NCBI GenBank assembly: GCA_016931855.1
Contig: JAFGDZ010000077.1
Span: 45,326-109,325 of the forward strand
DNA length: 64,000 nucleotides
DNA from: Bacteroidales bacterium
GTDB taxonomy: Bacteria; Bacteroidota; Bacteroidia; Bacteroidales; Tenuifilaceae
Direction of reading: 5' to 3'
Positions 35,337-44,204 of this stretch are shown one piece after another (position 1 is the first letter of the stretch; each line of letters opens with the position of its first letter). The notes below the pieces were generated by a model, which did not search any database, was not told the DNA's origin, and worked only from the letters and a program-made list of their open reading frames with translations. The translations under genes were made by a program, and so were the position numbers.

Positions 35337-37651
35337 TGTTTTTAGGTATGATAAAAAGGATATTTACCTTACTACTGGTCCTGCTTGCTGCTTGCGGAGC
35401 TATGGCTCAATCGCAGGTTTGCCTTAAGGGGCGCGTTACCGATGCAGCATCGGGCGTTGTGGTTGAGGGTGCCGCTGTTACCCTTGAGGGCATGGGGCTA
35501 TCAACCACTACCACGGTCAGTGGGGAGTTTTCCATTTGTGGAAGCATTGGATTTCCTGTAAGGCTAAGGGTTTCCCATATCGGCTTTGCCGAATATCACG
35601 TAGAAATAAATCAACCTAATAGCGATATTGTTATTGCCCTTACCCCAAAAATTTACGCACTGGATAGGGTAGTGGTAACCGCAACGCTCACCCCTCGCTA
35701 CACCGAGGATGTTCCAGCCCTTGTTAGCGTAATTGGTGCCGAGAGCGTTACTGCACAGCCCGCAACCAACACCGATAACCTTTTGCGCACCATTCCTGGG
35801 TTGTACATTGATAGGAGCAATGGCGTTTTCTCTAAGAATGCGTCGGTAACCATGCGTGGGCTCGATGGCGCTAATCGTGTGCTAATTCTTTACGATGGTG
35901 CCCCGCTTAACAAAACCTCCTACGGCTTTATTAACTGGAGCCTTATCTCGCCCGATATGGTTAAGCAGATTGAGGTTGTGCATGGCCCATCGTCGGCGCT
36001 GTTTGGTAACAATGCCATGGCAGGGGTAATTAACATCCGCACGTTGGAGCCAACTGGTGAGCCGTTCTACGGGAACGTTACCCTTGAGGGCGGTAGCCTT
36101 GGGCTTGTGGGGGCAAGGGCATCGGTAGGGGTAAGGGTTACACCTAAAAGTAGTGCGCACCCCATAAGTGTGCTGGCCAATGTGTTCTCGCGTAAAGGCG
36201 ATGGCTACATTACCGCTCCTAGGGCAATTCGCGATACTACCGATGTGGCTTCGTACCTAGAGGAGACTGGTGGTTCCGTAAAGGTGGTGATGCAGCATGC
36301 CGACTCATCGCGCATTACCGTTAGCGGGAACTACTACACCGATAAGCGCGGCGCTGGCCGTGCCGTTTACCTTGCCGATGGCAGCTTTGATGCTTATACC
36401 ACCTCGCGGCTACGCATTGGCTACACGGGTAGCATGGGGCAGCAAAGGGTTGAGGCTTACGGTTACATTCAGCATGAGAAGTACTACCGCCAGAACGAAT
36501 CGCTTAACAGCACTGGCGATACATACCGTCTTTTTCATACCAACCAGCAGTCGGGCGATATGGGTCTTTGGGTTAACCTAACCCGTAAGCTGGGGCAAAG
36601 GAATACGCTGGTTTGGGGTACCGATGTTAAGTACGGTTGGATGGACGCCACCGATACCTACCGCACATCAACCGATGTGGTTGACCGCGACGGGAAGGTG
36701 CTATTTGGTGCCCTGTTTGTTCAGGATGAGCTGTCGCTGCTAGATGGTAAACTCTCCGTTTTATCGGGGTTACGGTTTGATGCGGCTACCTTTTTCGATG
36801 GCGTGCTAAACGTTACCGACCCCACCAAGAATACTGGATTTAGGGATGATACCCTTGCAAATTTTCAGTCGAGCCGCTGGTTTGCGCTAAACCCTAAGCT
36901 GGGATTGAGATTTCATGCAGCGGAGGGGGTAAGCGTGTACGCATCGGTATCAACGGGTTTTATGCCGGCCAAACTCGATGACTTGTGCTCATCCAGAAAG
37001 GTTACTAAGGGCTTTAAGCTGGCAAACCCAAACCTTAAGCCCGAGCATCTGCTCACCTACGAGGCCGGGGCTGGCTTCCGACTGGCAGATATGCTACGAG
37101 CAAACCTAAGCCTATTCTATTCCCGTGGCACCGATTTTCAGTACTTTGTGGCTACTGGCGATTCTATTGATACAGGCGGTGCAGAGCTTAAACCCTTTGT
37201 GAGCCGCAAAAACATAACCGGTGTATCCATTATTGGCGGCGAGGCCTCCATTACGGCAAACCCCTTTAAGTGGTTAACGCTGGGTGCATCGCTATCGGCC
37301 AATAAATCGGAGATTACAGATTTTGATGCCGACCCTGTAACCAATATCAACCTAAAAGGGAAACACCTTGCGGAGGTTCCTCTATCGCAGGCTTCGGTTG
37401 AGGCGGTTTTCACCTCCTCTGTGGTAAACGTTGGGCTGCTGTGGACTTACATTGGCAAGCAGTGGGGCGATGATGTGAACAGCTACAAGATAGATTCTTG
37501 GAACACCTTTGATTTGAGGCTTTGGCGCGATTACCGCTCGTTTAGGGTTGCTTTGGATATTTTTGATGTGCTGGATAATCCCTACTACGATAAGAAGGGG
37601 TTAATCTCTCCAGGTCGATTTTTTCAATGTTCCGTAAAGTACTCTTTTTAA
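35336..37651 (+). CDS. TonB-dependent outer membrane receptor of the tungstate/molybdate locus
   Basis: The 771-residue protein has a signal peptide (best read from MIKRIFTLLLVLLAACGAMA; a start at 35348 is also possible), a carboxypeptidase-regulatory-like domain (about 28-108), a plug with the usual DNLLRTIPGLYIDRSNG and VHGPSSALFGNNAMAGVINI motifs, and a 22-strand type barrel ending in FQCSVKYSF with the terminal Phe that guides barrel assembly. No clear TonB box was picked out. It sits between a lipoprotein gene and wtpA with overlaps or short gaps, so it probably imports the metal oxyanion or a chelate of it across the outer membrane. Siderophore or other substrate is possible. Confidence 0.92.
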   Translation: MFLGMIKRIFTLLLVLLAACGAMAQSQVCLKGRVTDAASGVVVEGAAVTLEGMGLSTTTTVSGEFSICGSIGFPVRLRVSHIGFAEYHVEINQPNSDIVIALTPKIYALDRVVVTATLTPRYTEDVPALVSVIGAESVTAQPATNTDNLLRTIPGLYIDRSNGVFSKNASVTMRGLDGANRVLILYDGAPLNKTSYGFINWSLISPDMVKQIEVVHGPSSALFGNNAMAGVINIRTLEPTGEPFYGNVTLEGGSLGLVGARASVGVRVTPKSSAHPISVLANVFSRKGDGYITAPRAIRDTTDVASYLEETGGSVKVVMQHADSSRITVSGNYYTDKRGAGRAVYLADGSFDAYTTSRLRIGYTGSMGQQRVEAYGYIQHEKYYRQNESLNSTGDTYRLFHTNQQSGDMGLWVNLTRKLGQRNTLVWGTDVKYGWMDATDTYRTSTDVVDRDGKVLFGALFVQDELSLLDGKLSVLSGLRFDAATFFDGVLNVTDPTKNTGFRDDTLANFQSSRWFALNPKLGLRFHAAEGVSVYASVSTGFMPAKLDDLCSSRKVTKGFKLANPNLKPEHLLTYEAGAGFRLADMLRANLSLFYSRGTDFQYFVATGDSIDTGGAELKPFVSRKNITGVSIIGGEASITANPFKWLTLGASLSANKSEITDFDADPVTNINLKGKHLAEVPLSQASVEAVFTSSVVNVGLLWTYIGKQWGDDVNSYKIDSWNTFDLRLWRDYRSFRVALDIFDVLDNPYYDKKGLISPGRFFQCSVKYSF

Positions 37652-37694
37652 CGTAAAACCTTAATTATCTTTATAACCTATAAAATCTATTGAT

Positions 37695-38663
37695 ATGATT
37701 AAGCTGCGTAACCTAATTGGTGCTGTATCTGTAGCTTTACTGCTTGCTGCATGTGGAGGCCAATCCCAAAAGCAAGCCCATGGGCTATCGGGTACCCTAG
37801 CCATTTTCCATGCAGGTAGCCTTTCGCTCCCCATGAAGGCCGCTGCCGATAGCTTTATGCGAATGCATCCCAATGTTACCATCAACCTAGAGGCGGCGGG
37901 TAGCGTGGAGTGTGCTCGTAAAATCACTGAGCTAAACCGCCCTTGCGATGTTATGGCTTCGGCCGATTATAAGGTGATTGATAAACTGCTTATTCCCGAT
38001 TTTGCATCGTGGAACATTGCTTTTGCGGGTAACGAGATGGCTCTGGTTTTCCATGATGCATCGCGCTATGCAGCAGAAATTAATGATACTAACTGGTACA
38101 CCCTTATTCAGAAGGACGATGTGGCCTATGGTCGTAGCGACCCCAATGCCGACCCTTGTGGCTACAGAACGGTAATGGCGCTTCAGCTTGCCGAGAAGTT
38201 CTACGCTCAACCCAATCTGGCTAAAAGTGTACTTGATAAGGATAATAGGTATATCCGTCCAAAGGAGGTTGATTTGCTGGCTTTGCTTGAGAGCAGCACC
38301 ATCGACTACATCTTCCTATACAAATCCGTTGCAGTGCAGCATGGCTTTAGGTACCTGGAGCTACCCTCGGAGGTGAACCTAGCAAACCCAGCGCTCGATT
38401 CACTTTACGCCACCGTTTCTGTTGAGGTTAAGGGCAAAACTCCTGGCTCAACAATGGTAATGACAGGCGAGCCTATGGTTTATGGCCTAACCATTCCCAA
38501 TAGCGCTCCAAACCCAGAGGCTGCACAGGCATTTGTTGAGTATTTCCTGAGCGAGGGGCAAAGCATAATGGCGCAAATGGGCCAAAAACCACTGGTTCCT
38601 GCTCCTACAGTAAGCTTTGATTCAATACCTGAGCCACTGAAGAAATTTGCCACTCATAAATAG
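37695..38663 (+). CDS. wtpA: Tungstate/molybdate-binding lipoprotein (WtpA type)
   Basis: The 322-residue protein has a lipobox LLAAC (C20) and a type II periplasmic-binding fold. It carries marks of the WtpA branch: FHAGSLSLPMK, PCDVMASADYKV, and YGRSDPNADPCGYRT, where Asp153 is a candidate metal ligand. Archaeal WtpA/ModA proteins of this type hold the oxyanion with two acidic side chains in a six-coordinate way and bind tungstate very tightly. It would deliver tungstate or molybdate to WtpB. The next gene is separated by a 270-base repeat-rich gap. Confidence 0.92.
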   Translation: MIKLRNLIGAVSVALLLAACGGQSQKQAHGLSGTLAIFHAGSLSLPMKAAADSFMRMHPNVTINLEAAGSVECARKITELNRPCDVMASADYKVIDKLLIPDFASWNIAFAGNEMALVFHDASRYAAEINDTNWYTLIQKDDVAYGRSDPNADPCGYRTVMALQLAEKFYAQPNLAKSVLDKDNRYIRPKEVDLLALLESSTIDYIFLYKSVAVQHGFRYLELPSEVNLANPALDSLYATVSVEVKGKTPGSTMVMTGEPMVYGLTIPNSAPNPEAAQAFVEYFLSEGQSIMAQMGQKPLVPAPTVSFDSIPEPLKKFATHK

Positions 38664-38720
38664 AGGAGGTAAACGTTAAACGTGAGACGTGAGACGTGAA
38701 TGGAGAAGAGGTATGCCGGT

Positions 38721-38940
38721 GTTTCAAATCTCAAACCTCAAATCTTGAATCTCAAATATTAAACCTTGAATCTTGAATCTTGAATCTCAAACCTTGAATC
38801 TCAAACCTTGAATCTCAAATCTTGAATCTCAAATCTTGAATCTCAAATCTTGAATCTCAAATCTTGAATCTCAAACCTTGAATCTCAAACCTTGAATCTC
38901 AAACCTTGAATCTCAAATCTTGAATCTCAAACCTTGAAAC
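38721..38940. repeat. Tandem array of 14-bp units between wtpA and wtpB
   Basis: Eleven consecutive 14-base units of the form TCAAAYCTTGAATC run from 38787 to 38940; the only variable site is C or T at position 6, apart from the last unit, which ends AC. Degenerate units precede from 38721. The unit length is not a multiple of three. The last unit holds the TTG start codon of wtpB (38934-38936). No spacers exist, so it is not a CRISPR array. Confidence 0.95.
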
Positions 38941-39719
38941 CCCTATCAACATTCAATATTATTGCCAGCTTACTTGGCGGATTGGTGCTACTATTTGTGG
39001 TAGCACCAATTGTTGGAATGGTGCTTGCCACACCGCTATCCGCGCTGGTTTCAACAGCAAAGGAACCAGAGGTAACAGGTAGCATATGGCTCACCCTTTG
39101 GGTGTCGATGGCGGCAACACTTTTTTTTGCTGTTGCGGCGATACCTTTGGCGTACCTTTTGGCTAGGCACTCCTTTAGGGGGAAGCGTTTGGTGTTGGGT
39201 ATTATAGATTTGCCCGTGGTAATACCCCACTCCGCAGCAGGTATTGCCATTCTAGGCTTTATTGCTCGCGATAGCGTGATGGGAAAAACGGCATCGCTAT
39301 TTGGCGTTTCACTAGTGGGAACGCCAGCAGCCATAGCGCTTGCCATGGCCTTTGTTAGCTTGCCGTTCCTTATTAACGCTGCGCGTGAGGGCTTTGCGGC
39401 GGTTCCCGAGCGATTGGAAAAGGCCGCCCTAAATCTGGGTGCATCGCCTGCGAGGGTGTTCTTTACCATTTCGCTACCGTTGGCATGGAAAGCAATACTA
39501 TCGGGACTAGTTATGATGTTTGCTCGCGGCATGAGCGAGTTTGGCGCAGTGGTAATTGTGGCCTATCATCCTATGATTACCCCTGTGCTTATATTTGAAC
39601 GATTTGGCGCCTTTGGACTAAAGTATGCCCGCCCCGTATCGGTTATATTTATTGGTGTTTGCTTAGCGGTATTTGTAGTAATAAGGTTAATTGCAAAAAG
39701 GGAGGTAAAGGATGCTTAG
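38934..39719 (+). CDS. wtpB: Tungstate/molybdate ABC transporter permease
   Basis: The 261-residue product has six hydrophobic segments and the permease EAA-type loop (EGFAAVPERLEKAALNLGASPARVFF). It passes the oxyanion across the inner membrane. The start is the TTG at 38934: no ATG precedes the first membrane helix (IIASLLGGLVLLFVVAPIVG), and an in-frame stop lies at 38907. The TTG is inside the final 14-bp repeat unit, so the repeat supplies the translation start region. The stop overlaps wtpC by 8 bases. Confidence 0.9.
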   Translation: MKPLSTFNIIASLLGGLVLLFVVAPIVGMVLATPLSALVSTAKEPEVTGSIWLTLWVSMAATLFFAVAAIPLAYLLARHSFRGKRLVLGIIDLPVVIPHSAAGIAILGFIARDSVMGKTASLFGVSLVGTPAAIALAMAFVSLPFLINAAREGFAAVPERLEKAALNLGASPARVFFTISLPLAWKAILSGLVMMFARGMSEFGAVVIVAYHPMITPVLIFERFGAFGLKYARPVSVIFIGVCLAVFVVIRLIAKREVKDA

Positions 39720-40773
39720 GGTGGATGCTATCTGCAAATCGTATAAGGAGTTCTCCTTATCTGGTGTTTCCTTCTCCGTAGAGCAGGGCGATTACTTCAT
39801 GCTGCTTGGCCCATCGGGTGCAGGAAAATCTGTTGTTCTGGAGATAATTGCAGGGCTAATTGCCCCTGTTTCCGGCTCAGTTTATCTTGATGATGTTGAT
39901 ATAACCTCCAAGGCCATTAGTAGCCGTGGGGTAGGACTGGTGTTTCAGGATTTGGCGCTATTCCCTCATCTAACCGTGTTTCAGAATATTGCGTTCCCTC
40001 TAAAGCGCAAGGGAGTTAAGGGCGATGAGCTAAGCCGAAGGGTTGGCTCTTTGGCGCAGAAGCTACAAGTAACGCATTTGCTAAAGCGCAGCCCAAGCAC
40101 CCTATCGGGTGGCGAAGCGCAGCGCGTAGCCTTAGCCCGAACGCTGGCTCTTGAGCCACGTATCCTATTACTAGATGAACCCCTTGCTGCTGTTGATGTG
40201 GAGCTGCGTGCCGAGCTGCGTGCGCTGCTCCGTAACCTTAATAGGGAAGGGCAAACCATTCTACATGTTACCCACGATTACGAGGAGGCCATATCGCTAG
40301 GTTCAAAGGTGGCCGTAATGGCCGATGGTAGAATTGCGCAGCAGGGAACCATTCAGGAGGTGTTTCAGAACCCAACGTCCGATTTTGTTGCCAAATTTAG
40401 CGGCATTCGGAACTTTTATCCTGTAACCGCCAGCCCGCTTAGCAATGGGAACCTAAGGGTGGCAACCCTATCAAACTCACTTAGCATCTCCTTTTACTCC
40501 GATGATGCCACGCTGCAAGGGTATATATGCATTCCGGAGAATACCGTATCGATATCGGTTCAAAAGCAGGAGAGCAGCCAGCAGAATACCTTTAGCGGTA
40601 AGGTTATAGATGTGTTTAAGCAACGATTTGGTTACGAGGTTGTTGTTGATGTTTTAGGGCTGCATGTGGCGGCGCTTATTACAGAGGAATCCTTGGCCAA
40701 GCTAATGCTAACAACAGGTACTGTTGTGTGGGTTTCGTTTAAGGCCACAACGGTTAGGTATATTGCGGTTTAA
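39712..40773 (+). CDS. wtpC: Tungstate/molybdate ABC transporter ATPase
   Basis: The 353-residue protein has Walker A GPSGAGKS, the ABC signature LSGGEAQRVALARTL, Walker B ILLLDEPLAAVD and the switch His in ILHVTHDYEEA. From about residue 235 it continues into a TOBE-like C-terminal domain (FSGKVIDVFKQRFGYEVVVD) of the kind that binds oxyanion and inhibits transport. It powers WtpB. It is the last gene of the plus-strand locus; the following genes run on the minus strand. Confidence 0.93.
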   Translation: MLRVDAICKSYKEFSLSGVSFSVEQGDYFMLLGPSGAGKSVVLEIIAGLIAPVSGSVYLDDVDITSKAISSRGVGLVFQDLALFPHLTVFQNIAFPLKRKGVKGDELSRRVGSLAQKLQVTHLLKRSPSTLSGGEAQRVALARTLALEPRILLLDEPLAAVDVELRAELRALLRNLNREGQTILHVTHDYEEAISLGSKVAVMADGRIAQQGTIQEVFQNPTSDFVAKFSGIRNFYPVTASPLSNGNLRVATLSNSLSISFYSDDATLQGYICIPENTVSISVQKQESSQQNTFSGKVIDVFKQRFGYEVVVDVLGLHVAALITEESLAKLMLTTGTVVWVSFKATTVRYIAV

Positions 40774-40822
40774 AGGCTATTGTATTCAAGCGTTGTTAGG
40801 CTAAACCTCTTGTTATATGGGA

Positions 40823-41125
40823 TTATTTTTCAATTATTCTATTCTTTAAATCCGTTTGTTCGTGAAGAATTCTAATTATTTCAACTTCATCCTTCTCTAT
40901 AATTCTATAAAATATTATATGCCTTCCAGTTTTAAATCCTAATAAGTTTTCTGTAACCCCTAAATAATTTTTACCCAATTCTGGATTACATGCAACTTCA
41001 TTGCAATTATCTATTAGCATAAGATAGTACTTGTCCGCTTGTTTCTCAGACCACTTATCAACGGTGTAATTCCAAATCTGAGTTAAATCATAAACCGCTT
41101 TATTTGTTAACCTAAATTTAGCCAT
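40823..41125 (-). CDS. parE: ParE/RelE-type toxin
   Basis: The 100-residue protein fits the ParE/RelE fold: AVYDLTQIWNYTVDKWSEKQA near the start, NLLGFKTGRHIIFYRI in the core and EIIRILHEQTDL near the end. ParE toxins poison DNA gyrase, RelE toxins cut mRNA on the ribosome; the sequence favours ParE. Its start overlaps the antitoxin gene by 8 bases, the standard arrangement. Composition is more AT-rich than the neighbouring wtp genes, which suggests acquisition. Confidence 0.92.
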   Translation of the reverse strand: MAKFRLTNKAVYDLTQIWNYTVDKWSEKQADKYYLMLIDNCNEVACNPELGKNYLGVTENLLGFKTGRHIIFYRIIEKDEVEIIRILHEQTDLKNRIIEK

Positions 41126-41369
41126 TCACGTTTCTATTTGCTTTCATCTTTTCTAAGTGGGTTTCAGGGTTAAAGTCATGAGCGATTCCACTTTCTAACC
41201 CTTTTTGAATAGCTTCTCTAAGAGCAATAACCTTATTTTCTTCTTCCTCAAGAAGTCTTAGTCCTGCTCGTATTACTTCGCTGGCATTTTTATAACGCCC
41301 TTCGGAAATCTTTTCTTTGATAAAATTGTCAAAATAACTTCCTATTGATATTGAGGTGTTCCTGTTCAT
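41118..41369 (-). CDS. parD: ParD-type antitoxin
   Basis: The 83-residue protein has a ribbon-helix-helix N-terminus (NTSISIGSYFDNFIKEKISE, then GRYKNASEVIRAGLRLLEEEE) and a C-terminal tail that wraps the toxin. It neutralises ParE and represses the operon. A perfect 15-bp palindrome lies in the promoter, as expected for an autoregulated ParD. Confidence 0.93.
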   Translation of the reverse strand: MNRNTSISIGSYFDNFIKEKISEGRYKNASEVIRAGLRLLEEEENKVIALREAIQKGLESGIAHDFNPETHLEKMKANRNVNG

Positions 41370-41385
41370 AGTTTTTTATTTTTTG

Positions 41386-41416
41386 TAAAGTTACCAATTA
41401 TTGGTACAATTGTCAA
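41386..41416 (-). promoter_or_regulatory. parDE promoter with 15-bp palindromic operator
   Basis: On the minus strand TTG (41414-41416), a 20-base spacer and TAACTTTA (41386-41393) form a promoter. The spacer contains TACCAAT-T-ATTGGTA (41392-41406), a perfect palindrome, well placed for repression by ParD or the ParDE complex. Confidence 0.6.
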
Positions 41417-41463
41417 CATCTGTGTCTTTATTTATAATTCCACATTGCTACGTTTTAACGCAA

Positions 41464-41489
41464 AAGCCCTTCCTAAGTAGGAAGGGCTT
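41464..41489 (-). terminator. Terminator of the 41597-42103 gene
   Basis: AAGCCCTTCCTA (41464-41475) and TAGGAAGGGCTT (41478-41489) are perfect complements. The T residues on the minus-strand exit (TTTTGCG) indicate use by the minus-strand gene. Confidence 0.75.
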
Positions 41490-41596
41490 ATATGTAGATG
41501 CATAACGATGGCTATATTATGCAGATATACAGTTGATAACGTGGAATTTTTCTGTCTGGTTACCACTGTAGTATTCTGCACGTTCGTTGCAAAATG

Positions 41597-42103
41597 CTAG
41601 TTTGGTTTTTGTTGTGCTTTTCGAATGCTCTCGTTGGCAATTGCCTCCCATTTTTCCGCTACTTGTAATTCTCCATTAAGTGTAGGGCTATCGTAATCAA
41701 TATTATATATAGGCAGTAAAACATCCTGTTTACCTTTCTCTATCGGTACAATAGCAAGCGATATGCTATCGGTTATCTTTATGCTATTGCCCTTAGTTTT
41801 AACAGTTCTACCGCTGTTCCTAACATAGCAATGCGACGCATCGTTAAGGTTTACTGTAATGCTAACCTCTTGGTTGTTTGCTTTGCTTATAAAGAAAAGC
41901 ATGTGCGTATTTATATCAATCCCTATGGCCGACACGTTCCATCGCTCGTAGCTACTTATGCTACATGCACTGTTTGTGGCAAGGCTGAGCAGTTTGGCTA
42001 TAAAGCGATTTTCGTTCCTCTTCTTGTTCCAATCAACTACTATAAAGGGGACAAAGAATAGCAATAACGTTGCTACTCCAATAATTACGGTTCCAAAATC
42101 CAT
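41597..42103 (-). CDS. Membrane-anchored protein of unknown function
   Basis: The 168-residue protein begins with one hydrophobic helix (VIIGVATLLLFFVPFIVVDW) followed directly by a basic stretch (NKKRNENRF), so it is an N-terminal anchor with the rest in the cytoplasm. The remainder is a predicted mixed alpha/beta domain (MLFFISKANNQEVSITVNL, SISLAIVPIEKGKQDVLLPI). I recognise no family. It sits in an AT-rich, minus-strand patch with parDE and another small gene. Confidence 0.7.
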   Translation of the reverse strand: MDFGTVIIGVATLLLFFVPFIVVDWNKKRNENRFIAKLLSLATNSACSISSYERWNVSAIGIDINTHMLFFISKANNQEVSITVNLNDASHCYVRNSGRTVKTKGNSIKITDSISLAIVPIEKGKQDVLLPIYNIDYDSPTLNGELQVAEKWEAIANESIRKAQQKPN

Positions 42104-42257
42104 GATAAAAATAGTTAATGTTATTATGCCAACACCATTCGTATATGCAATGGTACGGGCAGTAAAATGATGAGTGTAACGGCTGTTGATGCATTTATTG
42201 CATCAATAGCAGTACATTGTGCCTTTACAAAAAGGTTAAGGAATTTGGATGTAAAAA

Positions 42258-42623
42258 TTACCAGAAGTAGTTGAACGGAAAAATGATGCTGGGTGGACTA
42301 AGCCTATTGGTTATACTCGTAGAGTAAAAGCGATACTGAGTAATAGCAGTTGCCAGCTGTAGCTCAACAATCCTAGCACATGCAATGGTGATTGAGGGGC
42401 TAACTTTTAACGATATGGAGTGCGCCGAGCCGCCCCACTTTATTGCTAACTCTGGCTGAATAGCATTGGAAAAAAGATTGCTTGCACCCGATATGTACAG
42501 CATCTCCTCGGATGGGGTGTTTTTTCCATAGGCTTCAGTCTGATAAACGTTAGTGCTACTACTAAACGTAACTATTAAACTGTACAGCCCTATGGAAAAA
42601 ATCAAGCAAACTATTTTTGCCAT
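42258..42623 (-). CDS. Small protein with signal peptide or membrane anchor, function unknown
   Basis: The frame supports 124 residues from 42632, or 121 from the second Met at 42623. A good promoter at 42637-42668 would start transcription close to 42632, so the ATG at 42623 is taken, leaving almost no leader. The N-terminus (MAKIVCLIFSIGLYSLIVTF) is a signal peptide or anchor; the rest (LYISGASNLFSNAIQPELAI) has no recognised domain. Coding is less certain than for neighbours because no homologous motif is visible. Confidence 0.55.
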   Translation of the reverse strand: MAKIVCLIFSIGLYSLIVTFSSSTNVYQTEAYGKNTPSEEMLYISGASNLFSNAIQPELAIKWGGSAHSISLKVSPSITIACARIVELQLATAITQYRFYSTSITNRLSPPSIIFPFNYFW

Positions 42624-42636
42624 TTTTTTCATGTGG

Positions 42637-42668
42637 CAAAGATACTCTTAAAATATCTTTTGCGACAA
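42637..42668 (-). promoter_or_regulatory. Promoter for the small 42258-42623 gene
   Basis: On the minus strand TTG (42666-42668), a 21-base spacer and TATCTTTG (42637-42644) match the consensus exactly. Confidence 0.6.
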
Positions 42669-42986
42669 AAGTTGAGATATAATATTTCTATATAAAGGCT
42701 AAGCCACAGGCTGCACAGCATATTCTCGGCTCATGTGTAAGGCTCAAATTGCTTTGGGTAGAGCGCCATATTAGGATATGTCAATTATTATACCTTCCTT
42801 TGCACCGATATTTAGCATGAGTTAGATCTGTTATAGTTAGTTTATCGCTTCTGGGGCAACCCTTCCTGCCGACATTCAACTACCTTCACTAGTTTACGCT
42901 GATTTTTTTTAGCCAACGAAACATTATCCCTTTGAACAGATGCGCGGTTAATGTTTATTTCAGCGGCATTAACCAATTATATATAA
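42669..42986. other. Leader region of the DEAD-box helicase gene
   Basis: No gene is seen. A long untranslated leader, as is common for cold-induced RNA helicase genes, may lie here, but I could not place a promoter with both elements. Confidence 0.35.
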
Positions 42987-44192
42987 ATGGGAAACATTAG
43001 TTCACCTCGCTTAAGAGGTCAACGTTCTTATGGACAATCGAGTCCAAATCGTAGGAATAATTCAAACAACAAAAAAGGTCCGGGTAAGCTACTCAACCCA
43101 AATACTTTTGTAAAGAAGGCTGTTGAAGCCACTGTTGTAAAGTACGCCTCAACTCGCACAATTAGCGAGTTACCCGTAGATTCTTTAATTATTAAGAACC
43201 TCCAATCGAAGGGGTACGCAACCCCAACCGAAATTCAGGATAAAACCATTGATGCCATTCTTGATGGCCGCAACGTGCTAGGCTTAGCGCAAACAGGTAC
43301 AGGTAAAACGGGCGCATTTTTAATTCCGCTTGTTCACAACCTTTTGGAGCAAAAGCCTATGTTTCAGATACTAATTGTGTCGCCAACCCGCGAGTTGGCC
43401 ATGCAAATAGATAGCGAGTTTAAGAGCATTACAAGAGGTGTTAACCTATCTAGCGCATGCCTAATTGGGGGTACTAGTGTTTATCGCGATTTACAAACGC
43501 TAAAGCGTCCAAGTCATGTTATTATTGGCACTCCAGGTCGTTTAGCCGATATGGTTCGCCAGCGTGCGCTAAACCTAAACAAGTTTACCACTCTAGTTCT
43601 CGATGAGTTCGATAGGCTACTTGATATGGGCTTTATGCACGAGATTGAGCGCATTGTAGAGGGTATGGTAAACCGCGAGCAAACCATACTATTCTCTGCA
43701 ACCGAGGAGAAGGGGCAGCGACAGTTTATTAACAGCATTTTGGAAAACCCATTCGAGGTTCGCGTTCACTCTGGTAGCTTAAGTGCCGACACCGTTGACC
43801 AGGATATCGTACGGGTAAAGGACGGAGAGTCTAAAATGGATGTGCTACTTAACATGGTGCGCGATGAGAGCTTTGAGAAAGTGCTTGTATTTGCCGAAAC
43901 CAAGCGTTGGGTTAGCCGTATTTGTAAGGACTTAAAGCGTGCTGGTATAAAAGCCGACGAGATTCACGGCGACAAATCGCAGAACTACCGAATCAAGGCG
44001 CTTGATTCTTTTAAAAAGAAGAGAATTCAGGTTCTGGTTGCAACCGATGTTGCGGCTCGTGGCTTGGATATCTCTAACGTATCGCACGTTATTAACTATC
44101 AGCAACCAAAAGATTTGGATAGCTATATACACCGCATTGGCCGTACAGGACGAGCGGGCGCAATGGGCAAAGCCTATACGTTTATTAACTAA
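42987..44192 (+). CDS. DEAD-box RNA helicase with DEFD motif
   Basis: The 401-residue ATP-dependent RNA helicase has a basic, low-complexity N-terminus (about 1-55), Q motif PTEIQ (80-84), Walker A AQTGTGKT (101-108), PTRELA, TPGRL, motif II as DEFD (206-209) in place of the usual DEAD, SAT in LFSATEE, and the C-terminal HRIGRTGRAG. It probably unwinds RNA during ribosome assembly or mRNA decay, like RhlE. The C-terminal tail found in many relatives is absent. A small basic-acidic protein gene follows 12 bases later. Confidence 0.94.
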   Translation: MGNISSPRLRGQRSYGQSSPNRRNNSNNKKGPGKLLNPNTFVKKAVEATVVKYASTRTISELPVDSLIIKNLQSKGYATPTEIQDKTIDAILDGRNVLGLAQTGTGKTGAFLIPLVHNLLEQKPMFQILIVSPTRELAMQIDSEFKSITRGVNLSSACLIGGTSVYRDLQTLKRPSHVIIGTPGRLADMVRQRALNLNKFTTLVLDEFDRLLDMGFMHEIERIVEGMVNREQTILFSATEEKGQRQFINSILENPFEVRVHSGSLSADTVDQDIVRVKDGESKMDVLLNMVRDESFEKVLVFAETKRWVSRICKDLKRAGIKADEIHGDKSQNYRIKALDSFKKKRIQVLVATDVAARGLDISNVSHVINYQQPKDLDSYIHRIGRTGRAGAMGKAYTFIN

Positions 44193-44204
44193 ATACATTC
44201 AGCC

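Noticed and set aside
38721..38940. Possible CRISPR array
   Set aside because: The 14-base units follow each other without spacers and no cas gene is present.
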